A stretch of 64,000 bases of DNA from Fulvimarina uroteuthidis (GTDB lineage: Bacteria; Pseudomonadota; Alphaproteobacteria; Rhizobiales; Rhizobiaceae). A program made the position numbers and the translations under genes. The notes under the pieces were generated by a model. The model saw only the letters and a program-made list of their open reading frames with translations. It made no database searches and was not told the origin of the DNA. This document shows positions 7,990 to 16,410 of this stretch, one piece after another (within the stretch, counting starts at the first letter, position 1; the number at the start of each line of letters is the position of its first letter). The stretch spans positions 133,464 to 197,463 of the forward strand of contig NZ_JAXLPB010000006.1 of NCBI RefSeq assembly GCF_034321785.1. Direction: 5' to 3'.

Positions 7990-9552
7990 TCAGGAGAGTG
8001 CGGTCTGACGTTCCGCGTGCGAACCGGCCTCTACGGCGTATTCGCCAGCGACGAGCTTGCGGCGCAGGAGCTTGCCGACCGGCGATTTGGGAATGTCTTC
8101 GACGAAGACGTAGGCTCGAGGGCGACGGAAATTGGCGAGGCCCGAGGTCTTGCAGTGGGCGTCGAGATCGTCGACCTCGACCGGGGCCGAACGCTTGACG
8201 AAGGCGGTCACGATCTTGCCCCAGCGCTCGTCCGGCAGGCCGACGACTGCGACCTCGACGACATGCGGATGAAGTGACAGGCAGCTTTCGACCTCGACAG
8301 GCGAAACGTTCTCGCCGCCGGTGATGATCATGTCGTCGGCCCGGCCGGTGACGAAGAGGTCGCCGTCCTTGTCGAAGAAGCCGGTGTCTCCGGTGAAGTA
8401 CCAGCCCTCGCGCAGAGATTTCTTGTCGGCTTCGGGCCTGTTCCAATAGCCCTCGAAGCTTTCGTCGCCTTGAAGTGCGACGATGATCTCGCCTTCTTCG
8501 TCCACCTTGGCCGGCGTACTCGCATCCTTCGCTCCGAGCGGCACCACCCGCACCCGCTGATTGATCCCGGCGCGGCCCGCCGAGCCTGGCTTTGCCGGAG
8601 CGTTCTGATCGATGGTGAAGGTATAGACTTCCGAGGAGCCGTAGTGGTTGACGAATAGCTCGGGCTCGAACGCCTTCTGCAGCTTCGTCATCAGGCCGTC
8701 GGTCATCGAGGCGCCGGCAAAGCCGAGCTTTGTGACCGATGCGACCCTATCCTTCGCGAAGTTCTCATGGTGGAGGATGTCGTGATAAAGCGTCGGCACG
8801 AGATAGAGATTGGTAACGCTTCGTCTTTCGATCGTCGCGAGCGCGCCTTCGACATCAAAGCGCGGAAGGCAGACGAAATTACCGCCGATGACGGAACTCG
8901 CCAGAAGCGAGCGCACCCCCATGGTGTGGTAGAGCGGCATGACCCCCAGGGTGCATTCGCCGTGCCGGTAAAGGTTCTGCGCCACATGGGCGATCGCTGC
9001 AGCGCGCTCGGCATGGTGACGACGTGGCACGCCCTTCGGCTTGGACGTCGTCCCGGATGTGTAGAGCATCAGCGACCAGTCGTCGGCTTTCGCCCGTGGC
9101 GAGGCGTCGGGTGCGGACGCCTCCATCATCGCGCTGAGGGACTGGATGCCATCCGCAGCTTCGCCGAGCGTGAGCCGAGGCAGGTTCGCAGCCTTGTTCG
9201 ATTGCGCGACGGCACCGGCCGTGATCGCCTCGAAGACGACGAGCTTGGCCTCGGCATCCTCGATCGTAAAGTCGATCTCCTCGGGTTTTGCCCGCCAGTT
9301 GAGCGGCGTCACGATCAGTCCGGCAAGTTGGCAGGCCCAATGCAGGGAAGCGTTCTCCCAGCGATTTTGCAGGATAGTCAGGACGTGGTCGCCGGGTTTC
9401 AGACCGATCTCGTCGAGACCGGCGACAAGGGCCGACACCTTGCCGAACCAGACCTCGTAAGTGAGTTCCAGGTCGCCATCGCAGATCGCGAGAGCCGTCG
9501 GGTCGCGCTCGACGCTTGCGATGAAGCTGGTTCCAAGATCAAGCATGGGCAA
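7990..9552 (-). CDS. Acyl/aryl-CoA ligase (class I adenylate-forming enzyme)
   Basis: This 520-residue enzyme is expected to activate a carboxylic acid with ATP and CoA. The P-loop YTSGTTSKPKGVP is at about 164-176. Also visible are the aromatic/His motif LYHTM, the A5-like NHYGSSEVYTF, the A7 motif YFTGDTGFFDKDGDLFVTGR, the hinge GGENVSPVEVES, and the catalytic lysine in SPVGKLLRRKL (K494). The length suits benzoate, 4-coumarate or medium-chain acid CoA ligases. The start overlaps the end of the 2Fe-2S subunit gene by 14 bases, which argues for translational coupling in one operon. With BenE next door, an aromatic or alicyclic acid substrate is a reasonable inference. Confidence 0.92.
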   Translation of the reverse strand: MPMLDLGTSFIASVERDPTALAICDGDLELTYEVWFGKVSALVAGLDEIGLKPGDHVLTILQNRWENASLHWACQLAGLIVTPLNWRAKPEEIDFTIEDAEAKLVVFEAITAGAVAQSNKAANLPRLTLGEAADGIQSLSAMMEASAPDASPRAKADDWSLMLYTSGTTSKPKGVPRRHHAERAAAIAHVAQNLYRHGECTLGVMPLYHTMGVRSLLASSVIGGNFVCLPRFDVEGALATIERRSVTNLYLVPTLYHDILHHENFAKDRVASVTKLGFAGASMTDGLMTKLQKAFEPELFVNHYGSSEVYTFTIDQNAPAKPGSAGRAGINQRVRVVPLGAKDASTPAKVDEEGEIIVALQGDESFEGYWNRPEADKKSLREGWYFTGDTGFFDKDGDLFVTGRADDMIITGGENVSPVEVESCLSLHPHVVEVAVVGLPDERWGKIVTAFVKRSAPVEVDDLDAHCKTSGLANFRRPRAYVFVEDIPKSPVGKLLRRKLVAGEYAVEAGSHAERQTALS

Positions 9553-10048
9553 GTTCCTCCTTCAAGTGCCGTTGGGCGGCGAGCGCTGCCTTGACGATCG
9601 GCGCATAACCCGTGCAGCGGCAGAGATGGCCGGACAGGTGTTCGCGGATGTTCTTTTCGCTCGCATCGGGATTTCGGGAGAGGAGCGCGTCGAGGCTCAT
9701 CAGGATGCCGGCGGTGCAGAAGCCGCATTGGAGCGCGAAGTGCTCGCGGAACGCCGCCTGGAGCGGGGACAGTTCGCCGGGACGAGGTTCGATCCCCTCG
9801 ACGGTTCGGATATCCGCACCTTCGGCCTGCGCCGCGACCATCAGACAGGCGCGTGACGGCTCGCCATCGATCTGGACGGTGCAGGCGCCGCAAACCCCGT
9901 GCTCGCAACCGACATGGGTGCCGGTCGCGCCGACCGCATGGCGGATCAGGTCGGTCAGGAGCATACGGGGTTCGGCCCGTACGTTGACCTTGCGCCCGTT
10001 CAGCGTGAAGGCGATCTCGTGCGTCGTGTCTTTCGTCAGCTTCGGCAT
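9539..10048 (-). CDS. 2Fe-2S subunit of a xanthine-dehydrogenase-family Mo hydroxylase (CoxS-like)
   Basis: This 169-residue iron-sulfur subunit passes electrons from the Mo centre to FAD. All eight cluster cysteines are visible: C48, C53, C56 and C68 for the plant-type cluster (GCEHGVCGACTVQIDG), and C108, C111, C143 and C145 for the second (LQCGFCTAG, HLCRCTGY). Start ATG 10046-10048 overlaps the 3' end of the FAD-subunit gene by 13 bases. The open frame extends far upstream, but that part is only the neighbour's shadow. The length is typical for CoxS/small subunits. The gene order large-medium-small with overlaps shows one enzyme complex, probably cytoplasmic. Confidence 0.95.
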   Translation of the reverse strand: MPKLTKDTTHEIAFTLNGRKVNVRAEPRMLLTDLIRHAVGATGTHVGCEHGVCGACTVQIDGEPSRACLMVAAQAEGADIRTVEGIEPRPGELSPLQAAFREHFALQCGFCTAGILMSLDALLSRNPDASEKNIREHLSGHLCRCTGYAPIVKAALAAQRHLKEELAHA

Positions 10049-10866
10049 TGGATAGCCTCCTCCACAGTGCGCCGCCCGAGTTCGCGAACCAAATCGCGGC
10101 GGTAGCGTGCGCTCGCGTGCAGATCGTCCCGAGCGTTGAGGCTCCAGGCGAATTCGTTGAGCTGGTCGTCGAAACCGGGATCGGACGGATCCGGCAGCGC
10201 GACAGCCTGCGGGATATCGGCGACGCCGCCGACCGCGAGGCGAACCGCGCCACCCGGTTTTGCGACCGCCGCGCAGGCGACGATGGCGAAGTCGCCATGA
10301 CGGCGGGCGATCTCTCGAAAGGCCGTTCCCGTTCCTATCGCATGGGTGGGAAAACTGATCGCCTCGATCATCTCGCCGGGACCGACCGCAGTCGCCATCA
10401 TGCCGAGGAAGAAGTCGGCGGCTGACAGAACGCGTTTGGCCTTTTTCGAGCGCAGCCGCACCTCGCCACCGAGGGCGAGGAGAGCGAGGGGCAATTCCGC
10501 ACTCGGATCGGCATGGGCGAGCGAACCGCAGACGGTGCCGCGGGAGCGGATCTGGGCGTGCCCGACCCATGGCAACATCGCGGCAACGAGCGGCAGCATG
10601 CCGGAAAGCGGTGCCCATCGTTCCAGCGCGACCTGACGCACGCCCGCGCCGATCTCGATCCGGCCTTTCGCCTCCGAGATCCGGTCGAGCCCCCTGATAT
10701 GCATTACATCGACGAGGATCGCAGGGCGCGCGAGGCGCATGTTGAGCATCGGAACCAACGATTGCCCCCCCGCGATGACGCGGGCTTCGTCACCGCCTTC
10801 GGCAAGCGCGCTCAAAGCCTCATCCAGCGATTCGGCGCGCACATAATCGAACGGAGCCGGTTTCAT
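10036..10866 (-). CDS. FAD-binding subunit of the Mo hydroxylase (CoxM-like)
   Basis: This 276-residue medium subunit takes electrons from the 2Fe-2S subunit to FAD. FAD motifs are visible: IAGGQSLVPMLNMRLARP at 31-48 and TVCGSLAHADPSAELP at 111-126, equivalent to the family TxGG...D.xxE segment with Cys-Gly in place of Gly-Gly. A CO-dehydrogenase flavoprotein C-terminal domain follows. Start ATG 10864-10866 overlaps the 3' end of the large-subunit gene by 4 bases (ATGA type). The length fits the family (about 260-290). It belongs to the CoxLMS-type operon together with its neighbours. Confidence 0.94.
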   Translation of the reverse strand: MKPAPFDYVRAESLDEALSALAEGGDEARVIAGGQSLVPMLNMRLARPAILVDVMHIRGLDRISEAKGRIEIGAGVRQVALERWAPLSGMLPLVAAMLPWVGHAQIRSRGTVCGSLAHADPSAELPLALLALGGEVRLRSKKAKRVLSAADFFLGMMATAVGPGEMIEAISFPTHAIGTGTAFREIARRHGDFAIVACAAVAKPGGAVRLAVGGVADIPQAVALPDPSDPGFDDQLNEFAWSLNARDDLHASARYRRDLVRELGRRTVEEAIQCRS

Positions 10867-13832
10867 GCGCCACCTCCGATCATCGCTCGCAGACGCGCAA
10901 GAAGACCGTTGCCCGGGACGCTGGTGCCGCCGGCATGGTTCGCGAGGGCCTTGAAGAACTGGCCGATGACGACACGCGCCGCGCCGTCGAGCAGACGCCC
11001 GCCGACGGAGGCGACCTTGCCGCCAATTCCCGCTTCGTAGGTATACGAAATCAATGTTTTGCCGGAGCCTGCATCGCTCAGCGTGATCCGGCCCTCGCCT
11101 TCGCCGAAACCCAGTGCGCCCGTCGTCTTGCCGCGAAGGGTGACGGCGTTCGGCGGGTCGAGATCGAAGAGTTCGATGTCGGCCTTGTAGCGGCCTTTCA
11201 CCGGGCCCACGCCGAGGGTCACGTCGGCCAAGAAATGGGTGTCGGACGCCTTGCGCACCCCGTGCGAGCCGGGAATGATGGCATCGAGCGTGTTCGGGTC
11301 GAGCAGCATCGCCCAGACCTTCTCGCGGTGCGCTGCAACCGTTGCCGAGCCTTCGCCGGTCAGCTTTCGCGGGCCGGCCCGCTTCGAGCTGTCGTTCCCG
11401 CGCGGCGGGTTCTTGGCTTGCGGCTCGTCGTCGGCGATCAGTTCCCTTATCCGCGATGGGGTCAGCGGCAGGGTGAGATTTTCCGCCCCGATCGCGTCGG
11501 CGACCGCGTTTGCGATGCAGGCCGGCGTCGACATGCAGTTGCCCTCGCCGACGCCCTTCGCGCCGAGCGGTGTGAAGGGCGAGGGTGTTTCGTGATGGAG
11601 GATCAGGGGTTCGGGAACTTCCATCACGGTCGGGATCAGATAGTCGGCGAGCGTTCCGGACCGGAAGCTTCCGTCCGCGCCATAGGCATATTCTTCCAGA
11701 AGCGCCGCGCCGAGCGCATGAGCGAACCCGCCGCGCACCTGACCATCGACCATGGCCGGATGAAGGATCGTGCCGCAATCGTGCATCGTCACGTAGCGGT
11801 CGATCCGGGCTTCGCCGGTCTTCGGATCGATTTCGATCCCGCAAAAATCGAAGATGAAACCGTGGCACAGCGAGGAGTTGACCTCGTCTGCGGCGTTCGG
11901 AGCCGAGAGTTCGTCCGGCGTCCAGAACACGGTCTCGCGGATCGTCTGATCGACGGTATCGGGCAGGGTCCCGGGTGCCCAATGGGCGGCTGCGGCAACA
12001 CGCGGGAAGGAGACCGAATTGTCCGGGTTCTTGATCGAGGACGCCCGTCCGCCTGCGAATGCGATATCCTCCGGCGCAGTGTTGAGCTTGCCGGCCGCGA
12101 CCTTCGCGAGCTTTGCCTGTAACCGGTCCGCCGCGAGTTTGGCCGCTCCGGCCACGGCCGGCGCGAAACGGCTGGAATAGTTGCCCGACGCGATAGACCA
12201 TGCGTCCCGGCCCGTGTCGACGTCCGCGACGACCGACACCGCACCCGGTTCCAGTCCCAATGCATCGGCGACGACCTGCGCCAGCACGGTGCGGTGCCCC
12301 TGACCCTGAGGCACCGAGGCAACCTTCACCGACACCGAACCAAGAGGATCGATCGCGATGGTCGCCGTTGCCTGCGCGCCGTTCTTCGGGCCGGCCCTTT
12401 CGCGCTCTTCGGGCGTCAGGACGGAGGTGATGTATCCCATGTTGGAGACGCTCGGCTCGATCACGGCGGCAAATCCGATACCGTAGATGCGCCCCTCGGA
12501 CCGGGCCGACTTGCGCCGCTCGATCAGTTCGGCGAGACCGCCCTCGGTGATCGCGCGATCGAGCACGGTCTCGTAATCGCCGGAGTCGAGGAGCGAACCC
12601 ATCGCCGTGCGGTAGGGAAAGGCATCGGCGGGAACGAGGTTGCGCCGAATGACCGCCACGGGATCGAGACACAGTTCCCACGCGATCTTCTGCATCAGGC
12701 GTTCGAGAGGAAAGTAGATCTGCGGTCCGCCGAAGCCGCGGTTGAGGCCGGTCGGCGTCTTGTTGGTGAGGACGATGCGATTGCGGATCGAGACGTTCTC
12801 GATCGCGTAGGCCCCGGTCATGTTGCCGTGCATGCGGTAGAGGGTCGCCGGTTCTGGGGCTCTCAGATGAGCTCCGCAATCTTCCAGCTGATCCCAGGCG
12901 AGCGCCGTGATCCGGCCATCGGCCTCGACCGCAGCTTCCAGCTTCGTGACGCGGTTCGTCGCCGAAACCGAGGCGGAGAGATGTTCGAGCCGATCCTCGA
13001 TCCATTTGACCGGGCGGCCGGCGATGCGCGCAGCCACCCCCATCAGGATCATATAGGGAAACACGCCTTGCTTGATGCCGTAGCTGCCGCCGGAAGAGGG
13101 CGGCGTCTTCAGCCGCATGCGGTTGCCCGGCACGTTCAGGGCTCGGGCGACGACCGCATGGATCGAGAACGGTCCCTGGAAATTGGCTTCGATCTCGTAG
13201 GCGTCCTCGCCCGGATCGTAAGATGCGATGACGCCATAGGTCTCGATCGGGGTGCACGAATTGCGCGGATAGACGGTCTCGATGCCGATACGGTGGGGAG
13301 CCCGCGCGAACGCTTCCTCCGGTTCGCCATACGAGAACGAGCGTTCGTTGATAAGATTGGAGCCGAGCGAGGGATGGAGCACAGGGGCGTCGCTCGACAG
13401 CGCCGCGAGGGGCTCGACGACTGCGGCAAGCGTCTCGTAGTCGACGACGACACGCTCAGCGGCATCCTCGGCGAGATAGCGGTTCGTTGCCACCACGATC
13501 ACGACCGGCTCTCCGACATATCGGACCCGGTCCGTGGCGATCGGCCAGCATTCCACGTTCGCCTTGACACCGACCGTCATCGATCGGGTCAGCCGCTTGA
13601 TGTCCTCGCCGGTGATGACCGCGACGACGCCCTCGCTTTGCAACGCCTCGGCAAGATCGATCGAACGGATCGTTGCGTGACCGTGCGGCGAGCGGACGAT
13701 CGCCGCATCGAGCGTTGTCGTGCTCGTCGCAAGATCATCGATGAAGCGGCCGCGGCCGGTCAGAAGCGCCGCGTCCTCGACACGCGGCACCGAGCGGCCG
13801 ATCCAGCGATCGGTTGGCGGATTGATCGTCAT
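10863..13832 (-). CDS. Mo-cofactor large subunit fused to a CoxG-like (SRPBCC) domain
   Basis: This 989-residue protein is about 200 residues longer than a usual CoxL/XdhB chain. Residues ~10-790 are the molybdopterin-binding hydroxylase: GRSVPRVEDAALLTGRGRFIDD at the N-terminus, RYVGEPVVIVVA, PSSGGSYGIK near 250 (the family normally has GGxFGxK), VPQGQGHRT, and the catalytic Glu in GAKGVGEGN near 755. After a polar linker (~790-815), residues ~815-989 read as a CoxG/SRPBCC domain (LTGEGSATVAAHREKVWAML ... DPNTLDAIIPG). CoxG is normally a separate membrane-associated protein. The AYxCSFR loop of true CO dehydrogenase is not seen (LNRGFGGPQ instead), so CO is not the expected substrate. It is the first structural gene after the AraC regulator. 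Confidence 0.93.
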   Translation of the reverse strand: MTINPPTDRWIGRSVPRVEDAALLTGRGRFIDDLATSTTTLDAAIVRSPHGHATIRSIDLAEALQSEGVVAVITGEDIKRLTRSMTVGVKANVECWPIATDRVRYVGEPVVIVVATNRYLAEDAAERVVVDYETLAAVVEPLAALSSDAPVLHPSLGSNLINERSFSYGEPEEAFARAPHRIGIETVYPRNSCTPIETYGVIASYDPGEDAYEIEANFQGPFSIHAVVARALNVPGNRMRLKTPPSSGGSYGIKQGVFPYMILMGVAARIAGRPVKWIEDRLEHLSASVSATNRVTKLEAAVEADGRITALAWDQLEDCGAHLRAPEPATLYRMHGNMTGAYAIENVSIRNRIVLTNKTPTGLNRGFGGPQIYFPLERLMQKIAWELCLDPVAVIRRNLVPADAFPYRTAMGSLLDSGDYETVLDRAITEGGLAELIERRKSARSEGRIYGIGFAAVIEPSVSNMGYITSVLTPEERERAGPKNGAQATATIAIDPLGSVSVKVASVPQGQGHRTVLAQVVADALGLEPGAVSVVADVDTGRDAWSIASGNYSSRFAPAVAGAAKLAADRLQAKLAKVAAGKLNTAPEDIAFAGGRASSIKNPDNSVSFPRVAAAAHWAPGTLPDTVDQTIRETVFWTPDELSAPNAADEVNSSLCHGFIFDFCGIEIDPKTGEARIDRYVTMHDCGTILHPAMVDGQVRGGFAHALGAALLEEYAYGADGSFRSGTLADYLIPTVMEVPEPLILHHETPSPFTPLGAKGVGEGNCMSTPACIANAVADAIGAENLTLPLTPSRIRELIADDEPQAKNPPRGNDSSKRAGPRKLTGEGSATVAAHREKVWAMLLDPNTLDAIIPGSHGVRKASDTHFLADVTLGVGPVKGRYKADIELFDLDPPNAVTLRGKTTGALGFGEGEGRITLSDAGSGKTLISYTYEAGIGGKVASVGGRLLDGAARVVIGQFFKALANHAGGTSVPGNGLLARLRAMIGGGA

Positions 13833-13919
13833 TGAACCTCCCTGACACTCCTCCGAATGTCTTGATTGGGAGGTTAGGGACGGAAGGCCCCCGGGCGCGA
13901 TCCCGAGGCGTCGCGCGAC

Positions 13920-14783
13920 TTACCGAAGCGTCTCAAAATCGACGCTCTGCAATCGCGCGACATTGCGGAACGTCGATGGAGGCGAGCCGGCATGGTCGTG
14001 GAAGAAACGCGAGAAATGCGCCGGGACCGAAAAGCCGAGAGTCTGGGAGACGGACGTGAAACTGGCGGTTCCGTCGCTCACGGCGATCACCGCCCGCTCC
14101 AGGCGCAAGACGTTGAGGTAGACGCGCGGACTGACGCCGAGCGAAGCCTCGAACAAGCGGAAGAACTGAGCGCGCGACAGGCCGGACGCGACGGCGATAC
14201 TGTTCATATCGGACACCGCGCCGGGATCGGCTTGCATCCACAGGACTGCCTTTCTGATTCGGGGATCGATGATCGCGGAGGCGGCGGCTCGCAGGGAGGA
14301 GGGCACGCCACGCCAATCGGCAAAGCGTTCGATCACCGCGATCATGAGGTCCGCCAGAAGGCGCTCGTGTTCGTCCGCGCCGCCTGGCTGATGAACCATC
14401 GCCTCGGCGAGCTGTCGGGTCAGCCTGCGAATTGCGGGGCTCGTCGCATCGACCGACCGCGTGAAGAAATCCGGAGCGCCGCTCGCCTTCCAGTTCGGGC
14501 GGAATTCACCGAGCCAGCGCGGCTCGATATAGAGCGCGAGGATGATCGTGGCGGGCTGGTTCTGGTGATGGGAGTAGGAATGAGGCTCCCACGCATTGAT
14601 CAGGACGGCGCTCTCGTCCGTGAGAGGCACGATGCGATTGCCGACGGCAAACTGTGTATCGGCCCCCTCGACCTTGAGAAGAATGTGGCAGTGCGGGTGC
14701 GCGTGACGCACGAGGGGGCGATCCATGTCGAGAAGCGCAACACGGCCGAACGGTCCCCTGGCAAGTCTCAAAGCATTCGACAT
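13920..14783 (-). CDS. AraC-family regulator with cupin sensor domain
   Basis: This 287-residue protein has an N-terminal cupin-type ligand domain at about 1-140 (RHAHPHCHILLKVEG; ESAVLINAWEPHSYSHH). A C-terminal pair of helix-turn-helix motifs lies at about 185-275 (MNSIAVASGLSRAQFFRLFE; FTSVSQTLGFSVPAHFSRFF). The length and layout are typical for AraC activators of catabolic operons. It lies 87 bases upstream of the Mo-hydroxylase large-subunit gene in the same direction, so it is probably the local activator, responding to the imported acid or a pathway intermediate. That link is inferred from position only. Confidence 0.92.
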   Translation of the reverse strand: MSNALRLARGPFGRVALLDMDRPLVRHAHPHCHILLKVEGADTQFAVGNRIVPLTDESAVLINAWEPHSYSHHQNQPATIILALYIEPRWLGEFRPNWKASGAPDFFTRSVDATSPAIRRLTRQLAEAMVHQPGGADEHERLLADLMIAVIERFADWRGVPSSLRAAASAIIDPRIRKAVLWMQADPGAVSDMNSIAVASGLSRAQFFRLFEASLGVSPRVYLNVLRLERAVIAVSDGTASFTSVSQTLGFSVPAHFSRFFHDHAGSPPSTFRNVARLQSVDFETLR

Positions 14784-15383
14784 TGCCCGACGCTACCACG
14801 AGATCGCTCGGCGTGCACGGGCTCCGTATCGTGGCTGCCCGGGCAAACCGTCACCGATCGACGCAATTGCATCCGGCGGAACGGATCGGTTTCGCTTCGT
14901 GCATCGCACCGATAGCCAGCCTCAGGGGTAGCGCGTCGCCGCATCGAGTGATTCTCTTCCACATGGAGGTGACGCATGATGGGCTGGCGCTGTTCCCCTC
15001 TCTGTGCGAGCGGGTGGCGGCCTTTTGGGTGGCGGGCCGATATCAGCCGAATTCCGGTCGCGGCTGGATGAGAGTTCCGTGGCACAGGTCGGCTCATGCA
15101 GCTACCGCGGCGTTTGCCGAAACGGCTGTGAATATGCTGAACCTGGCGCGCATCAACGACGCGCTGCAGACACGTGCGGACACAAGCACGAAGATGCAGC
15201 CTGCTTGTCCTAGCCGACCGGGCTGACGACACGCGTGTCAGGACATTCTCATGGTCTTGCCCGGAACGCGTCTCCCTCCCTTGCGATAGCATGAAAGACA
15301 TTCCAGGTAGCGTATGGGGAAGCGCCGGGGCCATACTGGCAGACGGGCGGACCTGCGCTTGCTCGATGCATGGAGACTGGGCA
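14784..15383. other. 600-base region between AraC and LysR genes
   Basis: The two flanking genes diverge, so promoters for both should be here. A minus-strand frame of about 188 codons crosses it, but it has no domain and a composition like antisense of GC-rich DNA. No repeat, integrase or att-like direct repeat was recognised that would mark the boundary between the aromatic-acid and arabinose gene blocks. Confidence 0.45.
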
Positions 15384-16355
15384 ATGGAGCTTTACCTTCG
15401 ATCTCTCAGGCCGGTGCAACTGCGGCTGGTCGCGGCCATCGAACGTCTCGGCAAGCTTAGCCTTGCCGCCCACGCTTGCGGCATGACCGTGCCGGCCGCC
15501 TCGCGGATGCTGTCCGAGATCGAAGGCAAGCTGGGCGTCGCGTTGTTCGAGCGGGACGCGAAGGGCATGACGCCCACGCCGCCCGGGAAGGTGCTGGGGC
15601 GTTGCGCCCTGAAGATCGTCCATGAGATCGACCAGATGGCGCATGACTTCATGGCCCATCACGACGGCGCGGCGGGCTCGGTGCGGATCGGCGCGGTGAC
15701 GGGCGCGGCGCTGGCTGCCGTCATTCCCGCCACCCTTCAGATGAAGCAGAGGGCGCCTTTCCTGAAGGTGTCGCTGGATGTGTCATCCTCTTCGCGGTTG
15801 ATGTGGGGGCTCGAGCGGGGCGAATTCGACTTTGCGATCTGCCGGGTTGCGCCCGGCGTCGACGCCCGCGAATTCGAGGTGTCGCCCGCTCGCGACGAGG
15901 CCGTTCTGCTGATGGTTCGCCGCCAGCATGCGCTGGCCCACCGCGACCGGCTGCTGCTTGCCGAGATCGCGGACCTTCCCTGGACCATGCAGGAGCAGGG
16001 CGCTCCGATCCGCCATGCCATCGAGATCGCCTTTCGCGGGGAGGGCGTGGACATGCCGCGCGATCTGATCGAGACCGCCTCGGTCGTGGCGATCATGGCG
16101 CTGCTGCGCGATTCCGATATCATTGCGGCGGTCACGCAGGAGGTTGCGGACCTGCTGTTGAGGCCGCCATTCTCCGCCGATCTGACGCTGTTGAAGACCC
16201 TCAAACCCATCATCATAGAGCCCTATCACGTCCTGCGCCCACGCGACCGGAGTCTTTCGGCGGGCGCGAAGCTGATGCTCTCGCTGGTCAAGACATTCCT
16301 CGATCAAAACGGCGTTACCAATTCTGGTAAGGAGGATGGGGACCAAATCAATTGA
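15384..16355 (+). CDS. LysR-family transcriptional regulator (GbpR-like)
   Basis: The start was set at the ATG of MELYLRSLRPVQL, which places the winged HTH at residues ~8-68 (SLAAHACGMTVPAASRMLSE). The frame stays open for 70 codons upstream, but those residues are not LysR-like. The 323-residue length is normal. The C-terminal ~230 residues form the periplasmic-binding-protein-like effector domain (GSVRIGAVTGAALAAVIP). It ends 55 bases before the arabinofuranosidase start on the same strand. LysR proteins of this type (GbpR) control sugar-binding-protein and ABC genes in Agrobacterium, so control of the arabinoside genes downstream is a fair inference. Confidence 0.88.
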   Translation: MELYLRSLRPVQLRLVAAIERLGKLSLAAHACGMTVPAASRMLSEIEGKLGVALFERDAKGMTPTPPGKVLGRCALKIVHEIDQMAHDFMAHHDGAAGSVRIGAVTGAALAAVIPATLQMKQRAPFLKVSLDVSSSSRLMWGLERGEFDFAICRVAPGVDAREFEVSPARDEAVLLMVRRQHALAHRDRLLLAEIADLPWTMQEQGAPIRHAIEIAFRGEGVDMPRDLIETASVVAIMALLRDSDIIAAVTQEVADLLLRPPFSADLTLLKTLKPIIIEPYHVLRPRDRSLSAGAKLMLSLVKTFLDQNGVTNSGKEDGDQIN

Positions 16356-16410
16356 TCGCGAGCTGACCCCGCCGGTACCTTCCTTCCGACGGATCCAGGG
16401 GGAGGGACAT

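Noticed and set aside
10863..13832. Annotation as true carbon monoxide dehydrogenase (coxL)
   Set aside because: The AYxCSFR active-site loop of CO dehydrogenase is absent, and the operon contains acid-activating and transport genes rather than CoxDEF accessory genes.
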